DNA from: Pycnococcus provasolii | Lineage: Eukaryota; Chlorophyta; Pseudoscourfieldiophyceae; Pseudoscourfieldiales | Length of the DNA stretch: 64,000 bases | NCBI GenBank assembly: GCA_049487715.1 | Contig: CP150550.1 | Location: forward strand, 434,001-498,000 | Direction: 5' to 3' | In this document: positions 1-11,600 of the stretch, one piece after another | How positions within the stretch are numbered: position 1 is the stretch's first letter | Layout: each line of letters opens with the position of its first letter | Position numbers and translations under genes: made by a program | Notes under the pieces: generated by a model | The model's input: the letters and a program-made list of their open reading frames with translations, nothing else | What the model was told of the DNA's origin: nothing | Databases searched by the model: none

Positions 1-270
1 GTAACTCACACACGCGCATATATTTATACATACTATATGTGTGCTGTTGACGTGTGGCAAGTTACAGTAAAAATGGAACAACATAGAACTAAGATACTGT
101 AATAAACCTTAGGGTGGGAAAACACCATCTGCCCGTAACCCTAACCCTAACCCTAATCCCATTTCTCTCTGTAAAGTTGATCTTGCCTGTATCTTGCTTG
201 CCCTTTGCCATATCCTATTTGTCGCGGCCGCATATTTTAATATAACTTAGTATCCGCAATCGGTGTGATA
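1..270. other. AT-rich left-edge intergenic region
   Basis: No coding frame is supported here. The first 120 bases are AT-rich. A short telomere-like block (about 3.5 copies of CCCTAA) lies at 136-158, roughly 110 bases upstream of the first gene. TACAGTA- and TACTGTA-type motifs occur near 64 and 96, as in several other intergenic regions of this window. Confidence 0.6.
136..158 (+). repeat. Interstitial telomere-like (CCCTAA)n block
   Basis: The block reads AACCCTAACCCTAACCCTAA followed by TCCC. It has the 6-base TTAGGG-type unit, not the 7-base plant unit. It lies upstream of the gene that starts at 271. Confidence 0.85.
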
Positions 271-753
271 ATGCACACCACCCACGACGACGCCGCAACG
301 ATGGCCGACGGTTCATCGCTCACGAACCGTCGGCGTTGGCTCATCATCGCAGTGGCCGGCGCATTCGCACTCTTCTCCGCACTCGCACACGTCGCTCGGC
401 CGCGCGCAACGCCGTACCGCAACCAGTTCATGCAGGCGACGTCGCTCGATGACGCCACCTTGAAGCGCATCAGGAAACGCGCAAGCTTGAACGCATTTGA
501 TGCGGAATATGATAAGCATGGAACGAGACTGTTCCGACGGTGGAACGACGCGTGGACTTTGAACGGCACCGTGAGCGAGAACATCAACCAGCTTGACAGA
601 GAGCAGTTCTGGCTCAGGAACGTCCCTTCACCGCCTCCGCCATACTCGCCCAATGGTGGGAAGAGCTCGGAACTTTTCATACGCGGATATGGATCGCGTG
701 TGTGGAGGAAAGTGAGCCAGGAGGAGCTGAACGGGCGCGGTGACGGTACTTGA
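271..753 (+). CDS. Small single-pass membrane protein, unknown
   Basis: This is a 160-residue protein I do not recognise. After a short polar N-terminus with an NRRR stretch it has one hydrophobic segment at about residues 24-42, then a charged C-terminal region with a proline patch (SPPPPYSP). That fits a small membrane-anchored protein whose bulk lies on one side. The first in-frame ATG is at 271; a second ATG at 301 would remove ten residues and keep the membrane segment. A TGTAA poly(A)-type signal lies at 808-812. It is convergent with SufB, with only 136 bases between the stops. No catalytic motif is visible. Confidence 0.6.
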   Translation: MHTTHDDAATMADGSSLTNRRRWLIIAVAGAFALFSALAHVARPRATPYRNQFMQATSLDDATLKRIRKRASLNAFDAEYDKHGTRLFRRWNDAWTLNGTVSENINQLDREQFWLRNVPSPPPPYSPNGGKSSELFIRGYGSRVWRKVSQEELNGRGDGT

Positions 754-889
754 TGGACATGCGCTGCTGGCTTTTTTTTTAATGCTATCCAGTGTTGTAT
801 GTATGTGTGTAAATTGTACTTTATTGCATGAAAGAAAAAAAAGAACAATTGAACATTACTTTGTGGATGCACACAAACGAGCACTTTGC

Positions 890-2623
890 TTAGCCCACGC
901 TGCCTTCGAGCTGCAGTGACATGAGCTGGTTCACCTCCGCCGAAAACTCCATTGGCAGCTCGTTGAACACCTCATTGCAAAAGCCTCCGATGATCGTCGC
1001 AACCGCCTTCTCGGGGCTGATGCCTCGCTGCTGGAAGTAAAAAAGCTGGTCCTCTCCAATTTTCGATGTCGATGCCTCGTGCTCGACCACCGCCTGCGGC
1101 TCACGCACAGTCAAGTACGGGTACGTGTTCGCCGCGGCGGTGTCGCCGATGAGCATGCTGTCGCACTGGCTGTAATTTTTCGCACCCGTCGCGCCGGGCG
1201 AGACGGAGACGAGACCTCGGTAGCAGTTTTTGCTCGTGCCTGCAGAAATGCCCTTTGAAACGATGCGGCTTCGCGTGTTCTTGCCGACGTGGATCATCTT
1301 CGTGCCTGTGTCAGCCTGCTGCATGTTCTTCGTCAGCGCGACGGAGTAAAACTCGCCAATGCTGTTGTCTCCCTTCAGGACGACGGACGGGTACTTCCAC
1401 GTGATGGCACTTCCCGTCTCCACCTGCGTCCACGATATCTTGGACCTTGCTCCGTTGCACAGCCCGCGCTTGGTGACGAAGTTGTAGATTCCTCCCACGC
1501 CACGCTCGTTGCCGGCGTACCAGTTCTGCACCGTGCTGTACTTGATCTCGGCGTTCTCTCCGCACCACAGCTCGACAACCGCGGCATGCAGCTGATTTTT
1601 GTCGTACGACGGCGCCGTGCATCCCTCGAGGTAGCTGACGTAGCTGTCATCCTCGGCGATGATGAGCGTTCGCTCAAACTGCCCCGTCTCCATGGCGTTG
1701 ATGCGAAAGTACGTCGACAGCTCCATGGGACTGTGCACACCCTTGGGGATGTAGCAGAACGACCCGTCGCTGAACACGGCGCTGTTGAGTGCGGTGTAGT
1801 AGTTGTCCGCGACGGGTATGACGCTTCCCATGTACTTTTTGACGAGGTCAGGGTACTCCTTGATGGCCTCGCTGATGGAGCAGAAGATGACGCCAGCTTC
1901 GGCGAGCTCCTTGCGGAAGGTGGTTGCGATGGACACGCTGTCAAACACGGCGTCGACGGCAACGTTGCTGAGTCGTTTCTGTTCGTTGAGCGGGATTCCG
2001 AGTTTGTCGAACGTCGCAAGAATTTCCGGGTCGACGTCGTCGAGACTTTCGAGTTTTTTCTTTTCTTTGGGTTCGCTGTAGTAGACGATGTCCTGGTAGT
2101 CCATCTTGGGGTACCTGTTGTCGCTCCACTCCGGCTCTTCCATTTTCAGCCACGTGCGGTATGCACGCAGTCGAAACTCGAGCATCCACTCCGGTTCGTT
2201 TTTCTTCGCGCTGATTGTGCGTACGGTATCCTCGCTGAGTCCCTTTCCAATATCCTCGGATTCGATGTTGGTGACAAATCCTGCCGTGTACTCTTTTTCT
2301 AAGAATCGCGCGATGGTTTCGTTTTCGGATTCGGACTCCTCCTTCTCCGACGACAAGCTGCTACTGCTTTCTTCTTCTTTCGTCGCATCCACGGCTCTTG
2401 TGCGCCACGAGTGCGAATAAGCCTGTGCTCCTGATGCTGAGTTGAGCTGAGGCGACGGCGCCGCCGCCAAGGAGGAGGAGGAGGAGGAGGAGGGCGCACC
2501 ACGAGGAGGCGCACCACGGTGCCTATTTGACGATGCCGAGCAGACACGTGCTGATGCCGAGACACTCCGATTCATGCCTATTGGACAATATTTTTTAACT
2601 TGAGAAGACGTTAACAACGACAT
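890..2623 (-). CDS. SUFB: SufB, Fe-S cluster assembly scaffold, plastid-targeted
   Basis: SufB is the scaffold subunit of the SufBC2D complex, on which Fe-S clusters are built. In plants and green algae it works in the chloroplast stroma. The 577-residue product has a roughly 100-residue Ser/Ala/Arg-rich N-terminus with no domain, as expected for a transit peptide, followed by a full-length SufB core. The conserved C-terminal motif [11 protein letters not shown] contains C487, the counterpart of E. coli C405, and H515-E516 match the family's catalytic His/Glu pair 28-29 residues later. The ATG is the first in frame. Nuclear coding with a transit-type peptide is the green-lineage arrangement, because red-lineage algae retain sufB in the plastid genome. 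It is divergent from the ABC1 kinase at 3303. Confidence 0.96.
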   Translation of the reverse strand: MSLLTSSQVKKYCPIGMNRSVSASARVCSASSNRHRGAPPRGAPSSSSSSSLAAAPSPQLNSASGAQAYSHSWRTRAVDATKEEESSSSLSSEKEESESENETIARFLEKEYTAGFVTNIESEDIGKGLSEDTVRTISAKKNEPEWMLEFRLRAYRTWLKMEEPEWSDNRYPKMDYQDIVYYSEPKEKKKLESLDDVDPEILATFDKLGIPLNEQKRLSNVAVDAVFDSVSIATTFRKELAEAGVIFCSISEAIKEYPDLVKKYMGSVIPVADNYYTALNSAVFSDGSFCYIPKGVHSPMELSTYFRINAMETGQFERTLIIAEDDSYVSYLEGCTAPSYDKNQLHAAVVELWCGENAEIKYSTVQNWYAGNERGVGGIYNFVTKRGLCNGARSKISWTQVETGSAITWKYPSVVLKGDNSIGEFYSVALTKNMQQADTGTKMIHVGKNTRSRIVSKGISAGTSKNCYRGLVSVSPGATGAKNYSQCDSMLIGDTAAANTYPYLTVREPQAVVEHEASTSKIGEDQLFYFQQRGISPEKAVATIIGGFCNEVFNELPMEFSAEVNQLMSLQLEGSVG

Positions 2624-3302
2624 TATATTATGATAGCGCCTGATGGCGAGAATGATTCAGACGCCGATTCCAAGCAAAATGAAAAATGAAGATGAAAGGG
2701 GGGGGGATAAGACGACACGGCGCAGGAGGGAGGTGACGACGACAAAAAAGGCTCCCCGGGGAAAGCCTAGTGGTTCAATGGAGGATCCCCGTAATCTAAT
2801 GAAAATTTTCTACTCGTAGTGAGCTTGGGAATTTCCTTTCCTTCGGAGCCCATGGACATGGATGGACTCCCACGAGGGGTTAGGGGCAGGGTCCGTATTC
2901 CCCCAAATCTAACCCTAACCCTAACACCATTACAACCCTAACACCCTTATCAACAACCCTAACACCCTTATCAACAACCCTAATAACATCCTCTAGCTAA
3001 GGTTAGGTTAGGGGATATCCTTCTTCCGTTCCGGCCAACCCAGTTCCGGCCCCATCCGGCCCCTCTCTCTTGAGCTCAGAGGTGGTGGTGATTTGGTTTT
3101 CTGTTCTGTTTTGGGATTGATTTTTTTTCCATTTCCTTGGCTGATAATAAATCTGGTGAGGGGGACCCGTGGCCACCCCAATTCTAATTGGAATTCTGGG
3201 TCCTTTCCTCAACTTCCCCCGGCCCCTCTTCCTTCCTTCCGACCTCATCATCCCCCTCATCCGCATACCTACACCGTATTCATTTTACTCGTGTAGATAA
3301 CT
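2624..3302. promoter_or_regulatory. Divergent promoter region, SufB / ABC1 kinase
   Basis: This 679-base gap has no supported gene. It carries CCCTAA units at 2911-2924, then degenerate copies of an AACACCCTTATCAAC-type unit to about 2985, then the opposite strand motif GGTTAGGTTAGGGG at 3001-3014. The telomere-like motifs therefore face each other as an inverted pair. CT-rich and CA-rich tracts precede the start at 3303. Confidence 0.7.
2911..3014. repeat. Inverted telomere-like motifs with degenerate tandem spacer
   Basis: The left arm is AACCCTAACCCTAAC and the right arm is GGTTAGGTTAGGGG. The spacer holds near-repeats of CAACAACCCTAACACC. The whole block could fold as a loose hairpin; the pairing is imperfect. 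Confidence 0.6.
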
Positions 3303-5390
3303 ATGGCATTGATGATGTCGTCCTATATGACAGGCTCCTTGATGCCTTCTATGCCTTCTATGCCTTCGAAGTCACTTGGCTCTCGTCCTCGTCGTGGTTC
3401 TGGTCGTGGTCGCTTTGGTCTTTCCGGGAAGCAATTTCAAAGCTCGAGAGGGTATCTATCTTTACCTGGGAGGAGGGGAAATTCTTTCTCGGGGAAAGCT
3501 GCCACCACTTCATCAACAACAACATCCTCCTCCACAACTACCACCACCTCCTCCTCCTCCTCGAACAACAACAACAACAGCAATGCCGGACTGCGTATCC
3601 TCGAGCCTATCATTGACACGGAACTCAACTTAATCAAACCTCTCATCATCGACAGCCCCGAGGAAATCAAGTCGCTCCAGGACGAGTCAGGCGTGTGCTC
3701 GCCGTTTCGACGGTACTCGCCACAACTCGTGCGCCAGAACGCGCTCGAACAGCCCGTAGAAATGGTGCTGCGAGGAACGCAAATCGGAATCTCTTTCGCA
3801 TCGTACCTGTCGTCGATATGGTGGGACTGCGTCGTGGGAAGCGGTGTGCAGGGAACCAAGCGCGCCGTGCAGCTTCGAGAAATGCTTGCCAGCCTTGGAC
3901 CGACGTTCATCAAAATGGGACAGGTGCTCGCCAACAGACCTGACATCCTACGCGCAGACTTCATGGCGGAGATGGCTGTCCTCCAGGATGACGTTCCCGC
4001 CTTCCCAGACGACGTCGCGTTCGCCATCATCGAAAAAAATCTCGGACGGCCAGTCAACGAAGTGTTCGAGGCGATGAGCGACGGGCCGGTGGCTGCGGCG
4101 TCCATCGGGCAGGTGTACCGCGCGAGGCTGCGAGGAAGCGGAGAGGAGGTGGCCATCAAGGTGCAGCGTCCTGGCGTGGAGCCAATCATATTCCGCGACC
4201 TCTTCCTGTTCCGTGCGCTCGCGTGGCTCGTCAACCCGTACGCAATCGCAGCGCTCGGCGTTCCCGCGGCTCTCATCATCGACGAGTTTGGCGAAAAGCT
4301 CCTCGAAGAGCTCGACTACACGCAGGAAGCTCGAAACATCGAGGACTTTGGACGCAACTTCGCGGACGATCCCACCGTCAAAATACCCATCTGCTACCGC
4401 AACCTGTCTGGAAGGGATGTGATCGTTATGGAGTGGATCGACGGAATACGCTGCACAGACCCAGAGGCGATCAGCCGCGAACTTGACAGGGATACATTCA
4501 TACGCACGGGTGTCGTGTCCGGTATGCGACAGCTCCTCGAGTTTGGACTCTTCCACGGAGATCCGCATCCGGGGAACATCTTCGCGATGCGCGACGGACG
4601 CATCGCGTACGTCGACTTTGGCAACGTGTCCGAGGTGAGCAATGCGAACAAGCAGACGCTCATCGACAGCGTTGTGCACGCGGTGAACGAAGACTACGTG
4701 GAAATGGCGTACGACTTCGAGCGTCTGGGATTCCTCGCCCCTGGCACGGATGTCACTCCCATCGTGCCGGCGCTCGAGGAAATCTGGCAGGATGCCGCCG
4801 TGCGCGACATCGGAGGCTTCAACTTTCGAACCGTGACGGAAAAGTTCAACGTACTTGTCTTCCAGTACCAGATCCGAATTCCGGAGCGATTTAGCCTGGT
4901 GATCAGAAGCCTACTCACGCAAGAGGGCATCTGCATGACGCTGAACCCGCAGTTCCGCTTCCTCGAGGTGGCATACCCGTACGTCGCTCGACGCCTCCTC
5001 ACAGACCCCGATCCCGCACTGCGTGCACGGCTTCTCGAGGTGCTCTTCAAGGATGGCAAGTTCCAGTGGGCACGTCTCGAAAACTTGCTCGAACTCAGCG
5101 CGGACAGCGGGATTACGCTGTCGTCAGATGGCGGAGACGACGGACTGGACTTGAAGAATACGATTCGCGACATTGTTCGCCTCGTCGCCTCGGACGCGAA
5201 CCTCCGCCTGCAGCTTGTCGAGGCGCTGACAGAGGGCAACAGGCTGCACATCCCCGAGGCGGTGAGGGTGGCGAGTAAGCTCGAGGGATTGATTGAGGGT
5301 GAGGACATCGCGACGGTGACTGCCGAGAGCGTGCCACTGCTGATCCGCGACTTTGCGGAGAGCTGGAGCAGCTCCGTGCTTTCACGATAA
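3303..5390 (+). CDS. ABC1/ADCK atypical kinase, plastid type
   Basis: A 695-residue member of the ABC1 (ADCK/UbiB/COQ8) protein-kinase-like family, which in plastids regulates prenyl-lipid and plastoquinone metabolism, often at plastoglobules. Residues 1-95 are Ser/Thr/Arg-rich with Asn and Ser runs, a likely transit peptide. All hallmarks are present: K204-M-G-Q207, the Ala-rich loop AAASIGQ (264-270), ATP-site K286, catalytic HGDPHPGN (418-425) and DFG (438-440). The C-terminal YPYVARRLLTDPDP and LFKDGKFQWARLENLL blocks match the ABC1K1/K3-like plastid and cyanobacterial group. Start is the first ATG. A TGTAA motif follows at 5423-5427. The exact ABC1K subfamily is uncertain. Confidence 0.93.
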   Translation: MALMMSSYMTGSLMPSMPSMPSKSLGSRPRRGSGRGRFGLSGKQFQSSRGYLSLPGRRGNSFSGKAATTSSTTTSSSTTTTTSSSSSNNNNNSNAGLRILEPIIDTELNLIKPLIIDSPEEIKSLQDESGVCSPFRRYSPQLVRQNALEQPVEMVLRGTQIGISFASYLSSIWWDCVVGSGVQGTKRAVQLREMLASLGPTFIKMGQVLANRPDILRADFMAEMAVLQDDVPAFPDDVAFAIIEKNLGRPVNEVFEAMSDGPVAAASIGQVYRARLRGSGEEVAIKVQRPGVEPIIFRDLFLFRALAWLVNPYAIAALGVPAALIIDEFGEKLLEELDYTQEARNIEDFGRNFADDPTVKIPICYRNLSGRDVIVMEWIDGIRCTDPEAISRELDRDTFIRTGVVSGMRQLLEFGLFHGDPHPGNIFAMRDGRIAYVDFGNVSEVSNANKQTLIDSVVHAVNEDYVEMAYDFERLGFLAPGTDVTPIVPALEEIWQDAAVRDIGGFNFRTVTEKFNVLVFQYQIRIPERFSLVIRSLLTQEGICMTLNPQFRFLEVAYPYVARRLLTDPDPALRARLLEVLFKDGKFQWARLENLLELSADSGITLSSDGGDDGLDLKNTIRDIVRLVASDANLRLQLVEALTEGNRLHIPEAVRVASKLEGLIEGEDIATVTAESVPLLIRDFAESWSSSVLSR

Positions 5391-6321
5391 ATTTTGGCGC
5401 GTTCCCATCCTCAGAGTTCTGATGTAATTGTAGTTTCTATGCGATTTGTTTTTGAATTGTTTTCATCACGTTGCGCCTCGTCGCCGTTGCTGCCCGTTGC
5501 GGCGTTGCCGGTTACTCCGACCGCTTGCAGTGTAGGTAATTCCTGTAAGGTACGAGAGGTGGACAAGAAGATGCAAGAAGAGAGGAGAGGGAGAGAGAGC
5601 AAGGTGCCCTAGCCCTACCCGTAGCCCTAACCCTAACCTTGTTCTTCCTCTCCTTGGCTGTACGTTGTACCTATGTTGTACCACCACCACCAGTTCCTTG
5701 AATACTTGGTGTTCCCCCCATGAGCCAGGAGCATGATGACATCATACAGTACTGGTCCAGTATGTAAATCTTCCGACCTTTCTTGACCTTACATAGTGGT
5801 AAATGTTAGTTTAGGTCCGCCGCCATTCAGGTGTCGTCTCGCCGTGTATGATACATTTCTCGTGTCGTGCGTCGACACGATAGTCTACAGTAAACTTTAC
5901 GATACGATAAAGTTTACGATAGGTTTTACAAAGAAATCGTAGACCTAAATCGAGTGTTAGTTCAAATGTTCGTGGAATCGTGGTATGCCGTACGACTTGC
6001 TTGCACTTTGCACTTTGCATGCAAGGTATCCGGATGGACGTTGAGCCTGTCATCGCCATGTTATCGAGGCAAGGGATCGAGGCAAATATTCTTACCAGTA
6101 CTGTACCCGGGTAGTAAAAAGTTTACTACTGTATGAGCAATCGCTGTCATCCCACAACCCCTTGTTATTCCTTTGCATTTGCATTTGCATTTTCGGATTT
6201 TTCCCTCAGGGAGTGAGTTCCCCACCGGGTCCGATATCTCTCCGGGACGACGAGTCTTCGGCCGCTTCGACGCCTTGCTCGGCCGCTCCGGGACACTCTC
6301 AGTCAAGCAAGGGACGCAGAA
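5391..6321. other. Intergenic region with hairpins and telomere-like block
   Basis: This 931-base gap between two plus-strand genes has no credible coding frame. It holds a telomere-like block at 5613-5638 flanked by nested inverted repeats: AGGAGAGG 5583-5590 with CCTCTCCT 5647-5654, and CAAGGT 5600-5605 with ACCTTG 5636-5641. There is a 10-bp stem with an 8-nt loop at 5890-5917 and an 8-bp stem GTAGTAAA/TTTACTAC at 6111-6129. TACAGTAC/TACTGTAC motifs lie near 5745 and 6097. Confidence 0.7.
5583..5654. repeat. Telomere-like block inside nested inverted repeats
   Basis: Two nested inverted-repeat pairs (8 bp outer, 6 bp inner) bracket AGCCCTAACCCTAACC and a degenerate CCCTAGCCCTACCC. The arrangement resembles the stronger hairpin at 44460-44558. 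Confidence 0.6.
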
Positions 6322-8430
6322 ATGGCGGAGTTTGCCGATGCCGATGAGGCGCTCACGAACTCTGAAGAGCTCTTTGATGCGCTCCTGATGGCCAACGACA
6401 CAGCCGACACAGGTACGCCGGCCAAAGCTGCAAAGCTGGACGTTGATACGGTTAAGATGGTGTGGGACGCACTTACAGAGCAGCACGACGACGCCTCGGA
6501 GAGGCCGTCCTCGGAAGTGAGTCGCGCGCAGTTCGAAACGTTGTTTCAAGACGGAATCCTGTCCATCGAGAAGCTGAACCACGCGACCGAGGCAGTGCGT
6601 GCGTTCAATAACATCGACAGAAGTAACGACGGTACGATCGACAAGCCTGAGTTTAAGGCGCTCTTCGTCAAGCTTGGGCACAACGTGCCTGAGGAAGACT
6701 TGGAAGAGATGTGGACAGGATTTGACGCAGACGGAGGAGGTGACGTGAACTTCGCCGAGTTCCTTTCTGCTATGCACCAGTTGGAGGCCGGAAAAGGCAA
6801 GTTTAAGAAGGCCGCAACACTCAAAATCACCATCGACGAAATAGCGACGATGCCAACCTTCCTTGCCGAGAGCGACATCAGCGAGATTGACAGCGAAAAC
6901 CGAATCAAAACACTTTCCGTCATGGAGCGTATGGCGTATGAAATGCTCAAGGCTCTTTATGAATACCGGGAGCGCCAGAAGCTGAGAAAGGATTCGAAGA
7001 AAGAGCAGCAGCTGGGCCAAGTTGAGAAGGGCGCTGACCACGCGGTGAAGGCGCACAAGATGAGACTTAAGTCGATCATGGAGATGGAAGATTCACAAAA
7101 CTCAGAAACCTCCGTGAAAGAAGACGAGGTCAAAGTGGAGATGGACGAAGAGGTGGAGGCCCCGAAGCCCAAGGGCATCTTCCAAAGTCAGAAGAGCATG
7201 AAGGGCACGAAGGACGTAGCTTTATCGGAGCACGAGGACTCGTTCGTTCCCAGCGATGACGAACGCACCACTGTCATGAAGCTGCGCTTCTGGGCCATCT
7301 TCGGATGTACGGCTGCGGGAGCCGTGGGCGCCGGTATCTGCGCGGTGGCGGAGTACCTTGCAATTCACTTTTACGGCGAACCGGAGTACAAGAACGAGGA
7401 GACGGAGACGAACGACTTCTGGTATTACCACCTCATCCTCGTGCTCCCCCTCCTCGTGAGCTCGGCACTCGAGGTGTGCTACATGTACTACACGCTGCTG
7501 CGAACCGCCCTCAAAATGGCAGATGCGGTCGGCCTGAAGCTGTACCCCGCAGACGCGCAGCGCACCTTTGTCGCGAGCGGACTTACAAGAGGCGCCCTTG
7601 AACTCCCGCATCCCGTCAACCCAGTGCTAGGCATTGACCCGTACTACGACACAAACAAGATTGTGAAAGCGATGCTTACCTTGGCATACATGGGCAAGAC
7701 GGGCGTTACTAACTTCATACTTCGCATTTTTTTCAAGCGAGTGGTATTCAGGTCCGTTCTTCGTGGTGCCGCACCTTTCGTTGCTATTCCCGTTTGCGCC
7801 TTCATGAACTTCGTTATTGGCTTCCGCACATCGAAAGACATCATGGCCTCAGTACAGGGCGTTAAGTGCGCGCCTGGAATCTTCGAGGATCTGCTAGGGC
7901 GATTCAAGTACGAAAACCCAACAAAAGCCTCGCTCAGCACCAACCTTCGCAATAGTCTCTTCCGCGTGGCAGCGCTCGTGTTGGTGAGTAAGCAGACTGT
8001 GCATCCAAACCTAGAAATTCTGTTGAAGTACATTCGTGGACGTCTCTCGAATCCGAAATGCCCGCTTTCTGAGGAGCCAGAGGACGGCCTGAGATGGGAG
8101 GATATGGACGCATGCACGTCTCGTATGCAGAAACTATCAGACGAGGAGAAGAAGCTGTGCATGAAAGTCATGGCACTGACAGTTACACTCGACGGGTACG
8201 CCTTACCTAGGACTTGGAAACTTTACCAAACGGTGTGCAAGGACAGCGGACTTGGACACTCATCGATCACTGGCCTACGATCTGCGGAGAAAGCTTTCGC
8301 TAATTTCGAACTTACCGCCAAGAACTTCGTGCAAGTTCCTGTCCTTGTCGGGAAGGAGGGTGGAATGACTGCCGCGGATCGTCTCGAGATTGTGATCAAC
8401 AACATTGTTGGAATCTTTGCAATGTTCTAG
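6322..8430 (+). CDS. EF-hand calcium-binding multi-pass membrane protein
   Basis: A 702-residue protein with an EF-hand pair near the N-terminus. Loop 1 is D99-x-S101-x-D103-G-T105-I-D107-x-x-E110 and loop 2 is D135-x-D137-x-G139-G-D141-V-x-x-x-E146; both keep the acidic ligand and the closing Glu. A long charged, helical region (190-310) follows, then three hydrophobic segments at about 322-350, 367-392 and 476-501, and a soluble C-terminal domain. This looks like a Ca2+-responsive integral membrane protein, but I do not recognise the family and cannot name the membrane or substrate. Start is the ATG preceded by GACGCAGAA. It converges with the POLLUX-like gene, and that gap contains two (TG)n tracts. 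Confidence 0.8.
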   Translation: MAEFADADEALTNSEELFDALLMANDTADTGTPAKAAKLDVDTVKMVWDALTEQHDDASERPSSEVSRAQFETLFQDGILSIEKLNHATEAVRAFNNIDRSNDGTIDKPEFKALFVKLGHNVPEEDLEEMWTGFDADGGGDVNFAEFLSAMHQLEAGKGKFKKAATLKITIDEIATMPTFLAESDISEIDSENRIKTLSVMERMAYEMLKALYEYRERQKLRKDSKKEQQLGQVEKGADHAVKAHKMRLKSIMEMEDSQNSETSVKEDEVKVEMDEEVEAPKPKGIFQSQKSMKGTKDVALSEHEDSFVPSDDERTTVMKLRFWAIFGCTAAGAVGAGICAVAEYLAIHFYGEPEYKNEETETNDFWYYHLILVLPLLVSSALEVCYMYYTLLRTALKMADAVGLKLYPADAQRTFVASGLTRGALELPHPVNPVLGIDPYYDTNKIVKAMLTLAYMGKTGVTNFILRIFFKRVVFRSVLRGAAPFVAIPVCAFMNFVIGFRTSKDIMASVQGVKCAPGIFEDLLGRFKYENPTKASLSTNLRNSLFRVAALVLVSKQTVHPNLEILLKYIRGRLSNPKCPLSEEPEDGLRWEDMDACTSRMQKLSDEEKKLCMKVMALTVTLDGYALPRTWKLYQTVCKDSGLGHSSITGLRSAEKAFANFELTAKNFVQVPVLVGKEGGMTAADRLEIVINNIVGIFAMF

Positions 8431-8474
8431 TGGCGATGGCAGTGTGCGGAAAGCGTTTTCAGAGGGGTGTGTTG

Positions 8475-8475
<1 letters not shown>

Positions 8476-8517
<42 letters not shown>

Positions 8518-8541
8518 AGTTTGAGTGAGAAAGTGTGGAGA

Positions 8542-8572
<31 letters not shown>

Positions 8573-8584
8573 GTGTGCGTGTGT
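8476..8584 (+). repeat. Two (TG)n microsatellites
   Basis: A pure TG run at 8476-8509 and a second TG/CG-interrupted run at 8542-8584 lie between the convergent stops of the EF-hand gene and the POLLUX-like gene. No gene is visible in this 246-base gap. Confidence 0.95.
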
Positions 8585-8676
8585 TGCCCTTGTAGATCAT
8601 AATCCATTTGGGCTTAATCTTAATTCAACAAACCCTCCCCTTTTGACGAGAAAGTCCACCAAACCCATCCCATTTC

Positions 8677-11600
8677 TCACTCGTCCTCTGCAAGCACCAC
8701 GAGGAAGTCTCCAGACGTCCATATGCGTGGCTCGGTCTTTTCCTCGGGGTTCAGCACGACTTCTTCGCCCTCCAGTTGATAGCCGATGATGATTTCAGGA
8801 TTTTCGCGTTCCCGGGCGCGCGCCATGACGTCGAAGAAAGATGCCTCTTCGTTTTCGTGCATGTACAGCGATGCAGGTCGCAGGTAGAGCTCACTGCCCT
8901 CTTCCTGGAACATCTCATTCAAGATGGTGTTGACAGATTTATTCTCTGACACCATGGCGAGAGCCATCGATACGAGCTCATTCGACAGCACATAGTCGGA
9001 AATGCCCGTCTCCTGTATCAACTGGCGCGTGCGGCTGTCCAAGATCTCGCTGATAACAACACACTCCTTCGTCATGTTGCGCATTTCCTCCGCCCATACG
9101 CTCTTACGGCGTGCCGGAATGATAGTGCCAGATTCGGTACGCATCGGCGGTGAACGCGATCCAGATTCCTTGAGCATCTCAGTCTGAATGTTACGGATCA
9201 GAAGAAGTGTGGCCAGTGCTCGGCTGTCCTTGTCAGTGATGTCAGATGAGGATTCCTCATCTGCCAGGATGACGATGGAGTTAAACTCTGCCAGTGGCAA
9301 ACTTTCAATCACACGTCGGCTGCACAAGTCTCCTTCGACGTGAATGACTTTGAGATTCGTTAGATTCGGTGGTTTCTTGCGCGTCTCACGCGACTCGGCG
9401 AAACGTTCCTCGCGATCTGCCTCAGGCAGCTCGCAGAGAATGTACAGCTCGGAGCCCTCGAGAACGAGCTCGTCAAGCACTTGTACCAGGTCGTCCATGT
9501 CGCGTCTCCATCCGCAGAAAAGGACGGTTTCCTTCTGCCGATCTCCCTTCTTTGGGGGTAGACCGAGACTCTGCTTGCATTGGGCTATATCTTCAAGCTC
9601 GTAGCTATCGTCATCCTCCGCAATGACGATAAGTTCGTCGCCAACTTGTAAGACGTAGTCGTCTTTCGGGTTCAGGAAGCAAGATCCGGTGATGCCGCAT
9701 TTATATCCTATCGGTAGGGCATTCGGGAAGGACAGGAGCGCCTCGCCGAACGGCTTGCCGTGCAAACCTTCCCATTCCTTGCAGTAGAACTCGCACCCTT
9801 CGAAACCGAGAAGAGCATTCCAAACAGCGGCCAATCCAGGCTGGCGCGCGCACTGGATCATCAACCGGCCGATGACGTCGTGCGCAACGAGCGTCTCAAC
9901 ATCATCCTGTCCGACCATTTTCACGAGTGGTTGGTTGTCCATGTCCATCATCTCCACCACAATGTGGCCCTCTAGACCCTCGCGCTCGCCATCTTCGTTC
10001 TTGTGGTCACGCAAACCAATTAGCGACAGCACCATGCGCAGGCAACGCGCATCAGCCTCATCCGGCGAGGCCGATTCATCAGCCAGCACAACGATGGCCT
10101 TTGCCTTCGACGCAGACACCTTGCGCAAATCATTCACGAGTAGGGGATTGCCCTGGCGGCAAATGACGCGCGTGCCACGATCGTCGTACCCGAAATCGTC
10201 GATAATTCCTTCCTGCTCTTCCTTGTCCTTGTCGGCAAGCACTACAATGCAACCGCCACCGTCTGACTCGTTTGCCTGCGAGACCTGATCAAGGATCGGC
10301 AGGAGCTTGTCGCTCCAGCCAAGGATCAGTGTGTGACCACCCTCGAGTACATCGCTCTTGCCCTTCTTCAGATCGTCGATATATTCGGCGATGGCATCGC
10401 CGACGATTCCAAGGAGCAAGGCTGTGATGAACATGCCACCAAGACTCGTCATAATCGCAACGACGCGCGTGCTGAAGCCAGAAATGTTCATCCAGTCGTT
10501 TTCGGTCTCACCCGCAAATGTCCAGTCAATCCCAACGCCTGCAAGCGCCTCCCATATCGCATCGCCAAACGGCGCTGCGCTTACAGCAAACATGAAACCT
10601 GCACCACCGACGATTAGCGCTATGGAAACGTAAAGCAGCGCTAGCACCTTGGCGTACGGATTGCTAGAAAACCAGCAGTCGATGTTGTAGGCAATCTGCT
10701 TGCTCAGAGGATATGGCGTAGTGCCCACAACGCTCTCAGCACGGCGGTGCAAATATGGAGGAAGCTCGTCGATCTTGTTGTACACGTAGTGCGAGAAGTA
10801 GCACAGGCCAGATAAGCCGAGCAACACTAGGACGCGAATTGGCGTAAAGACTTCGTCTTCTTCTTCCTCTTCACCGCCTGCGCCTTCTTCATCCTTGTCT
10901 GAAATGCCGTCTCCGTCGTCGTCATCGTCTTCCGAGTCAGGGATACCATCGTTGTCGTCGTCGTCGTCAAGAAAGTCTGGGACGCCATCGCCGTCGGTAT
11001 CCGTCTCGTCAATCTCCTGATCGTCGGGGATGCCGTCGCCGTCGTCGTCGTTGTCCTCGCTGTCCGGGATACCGTCGTTGTCGTCGTCGTCGTCCTCGCT
11101 ATCCGGGATACCGTCGCCGTCACTGTCGACCGCCTCCTCGGAGTCGGGTATGCCGTCGCCGTCGTCGTCGTTGTCCTCGCTGTCCGGGATACCGTCGTTG
11201 TCGTCGTCGTCGTCCAGGTGGTCAGGCACGCCGTCGCCGTCACTGTCGACCGCCTCCTCGGAGTCGGGTATGCCGTCGCCGTCGTCGTCGTTGTCCTCGC
11301 TGTCCGGGATACCGTCGTTGTCGTCGTCGTCGTCCAGGTGGTCAGGCACGCCGTCGCCGTCACTGTCGACCGCCTCCTCGGAGTCGGGTATGCCGTCGCC
11401 GTCGTCGTCGTTGTCCTCGCTGTCCGGGATACCGTCGTTGTCGTCGTCGTCGTCCTCGCTATCCGGGATACCGTCGCCGTCACTGTCGACCGCCTCCTCG
11501 GAGTCGGGTATGCCGTCGCCGTCGTCGTCGTTGTCCTCGCTGTCCGGGATACCGTCGTTGTCGTCGTCGTCGTCCTCGCTATCCGGGATACCGTCGCCGT

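Noticed and set aside
1289-2302. 337-codon plus-strand frame opposite SufB
   Set aside because: It is antisense to a well-conserved gene and has no domain; it reflects GC-rich codon bias on the opposite strand.
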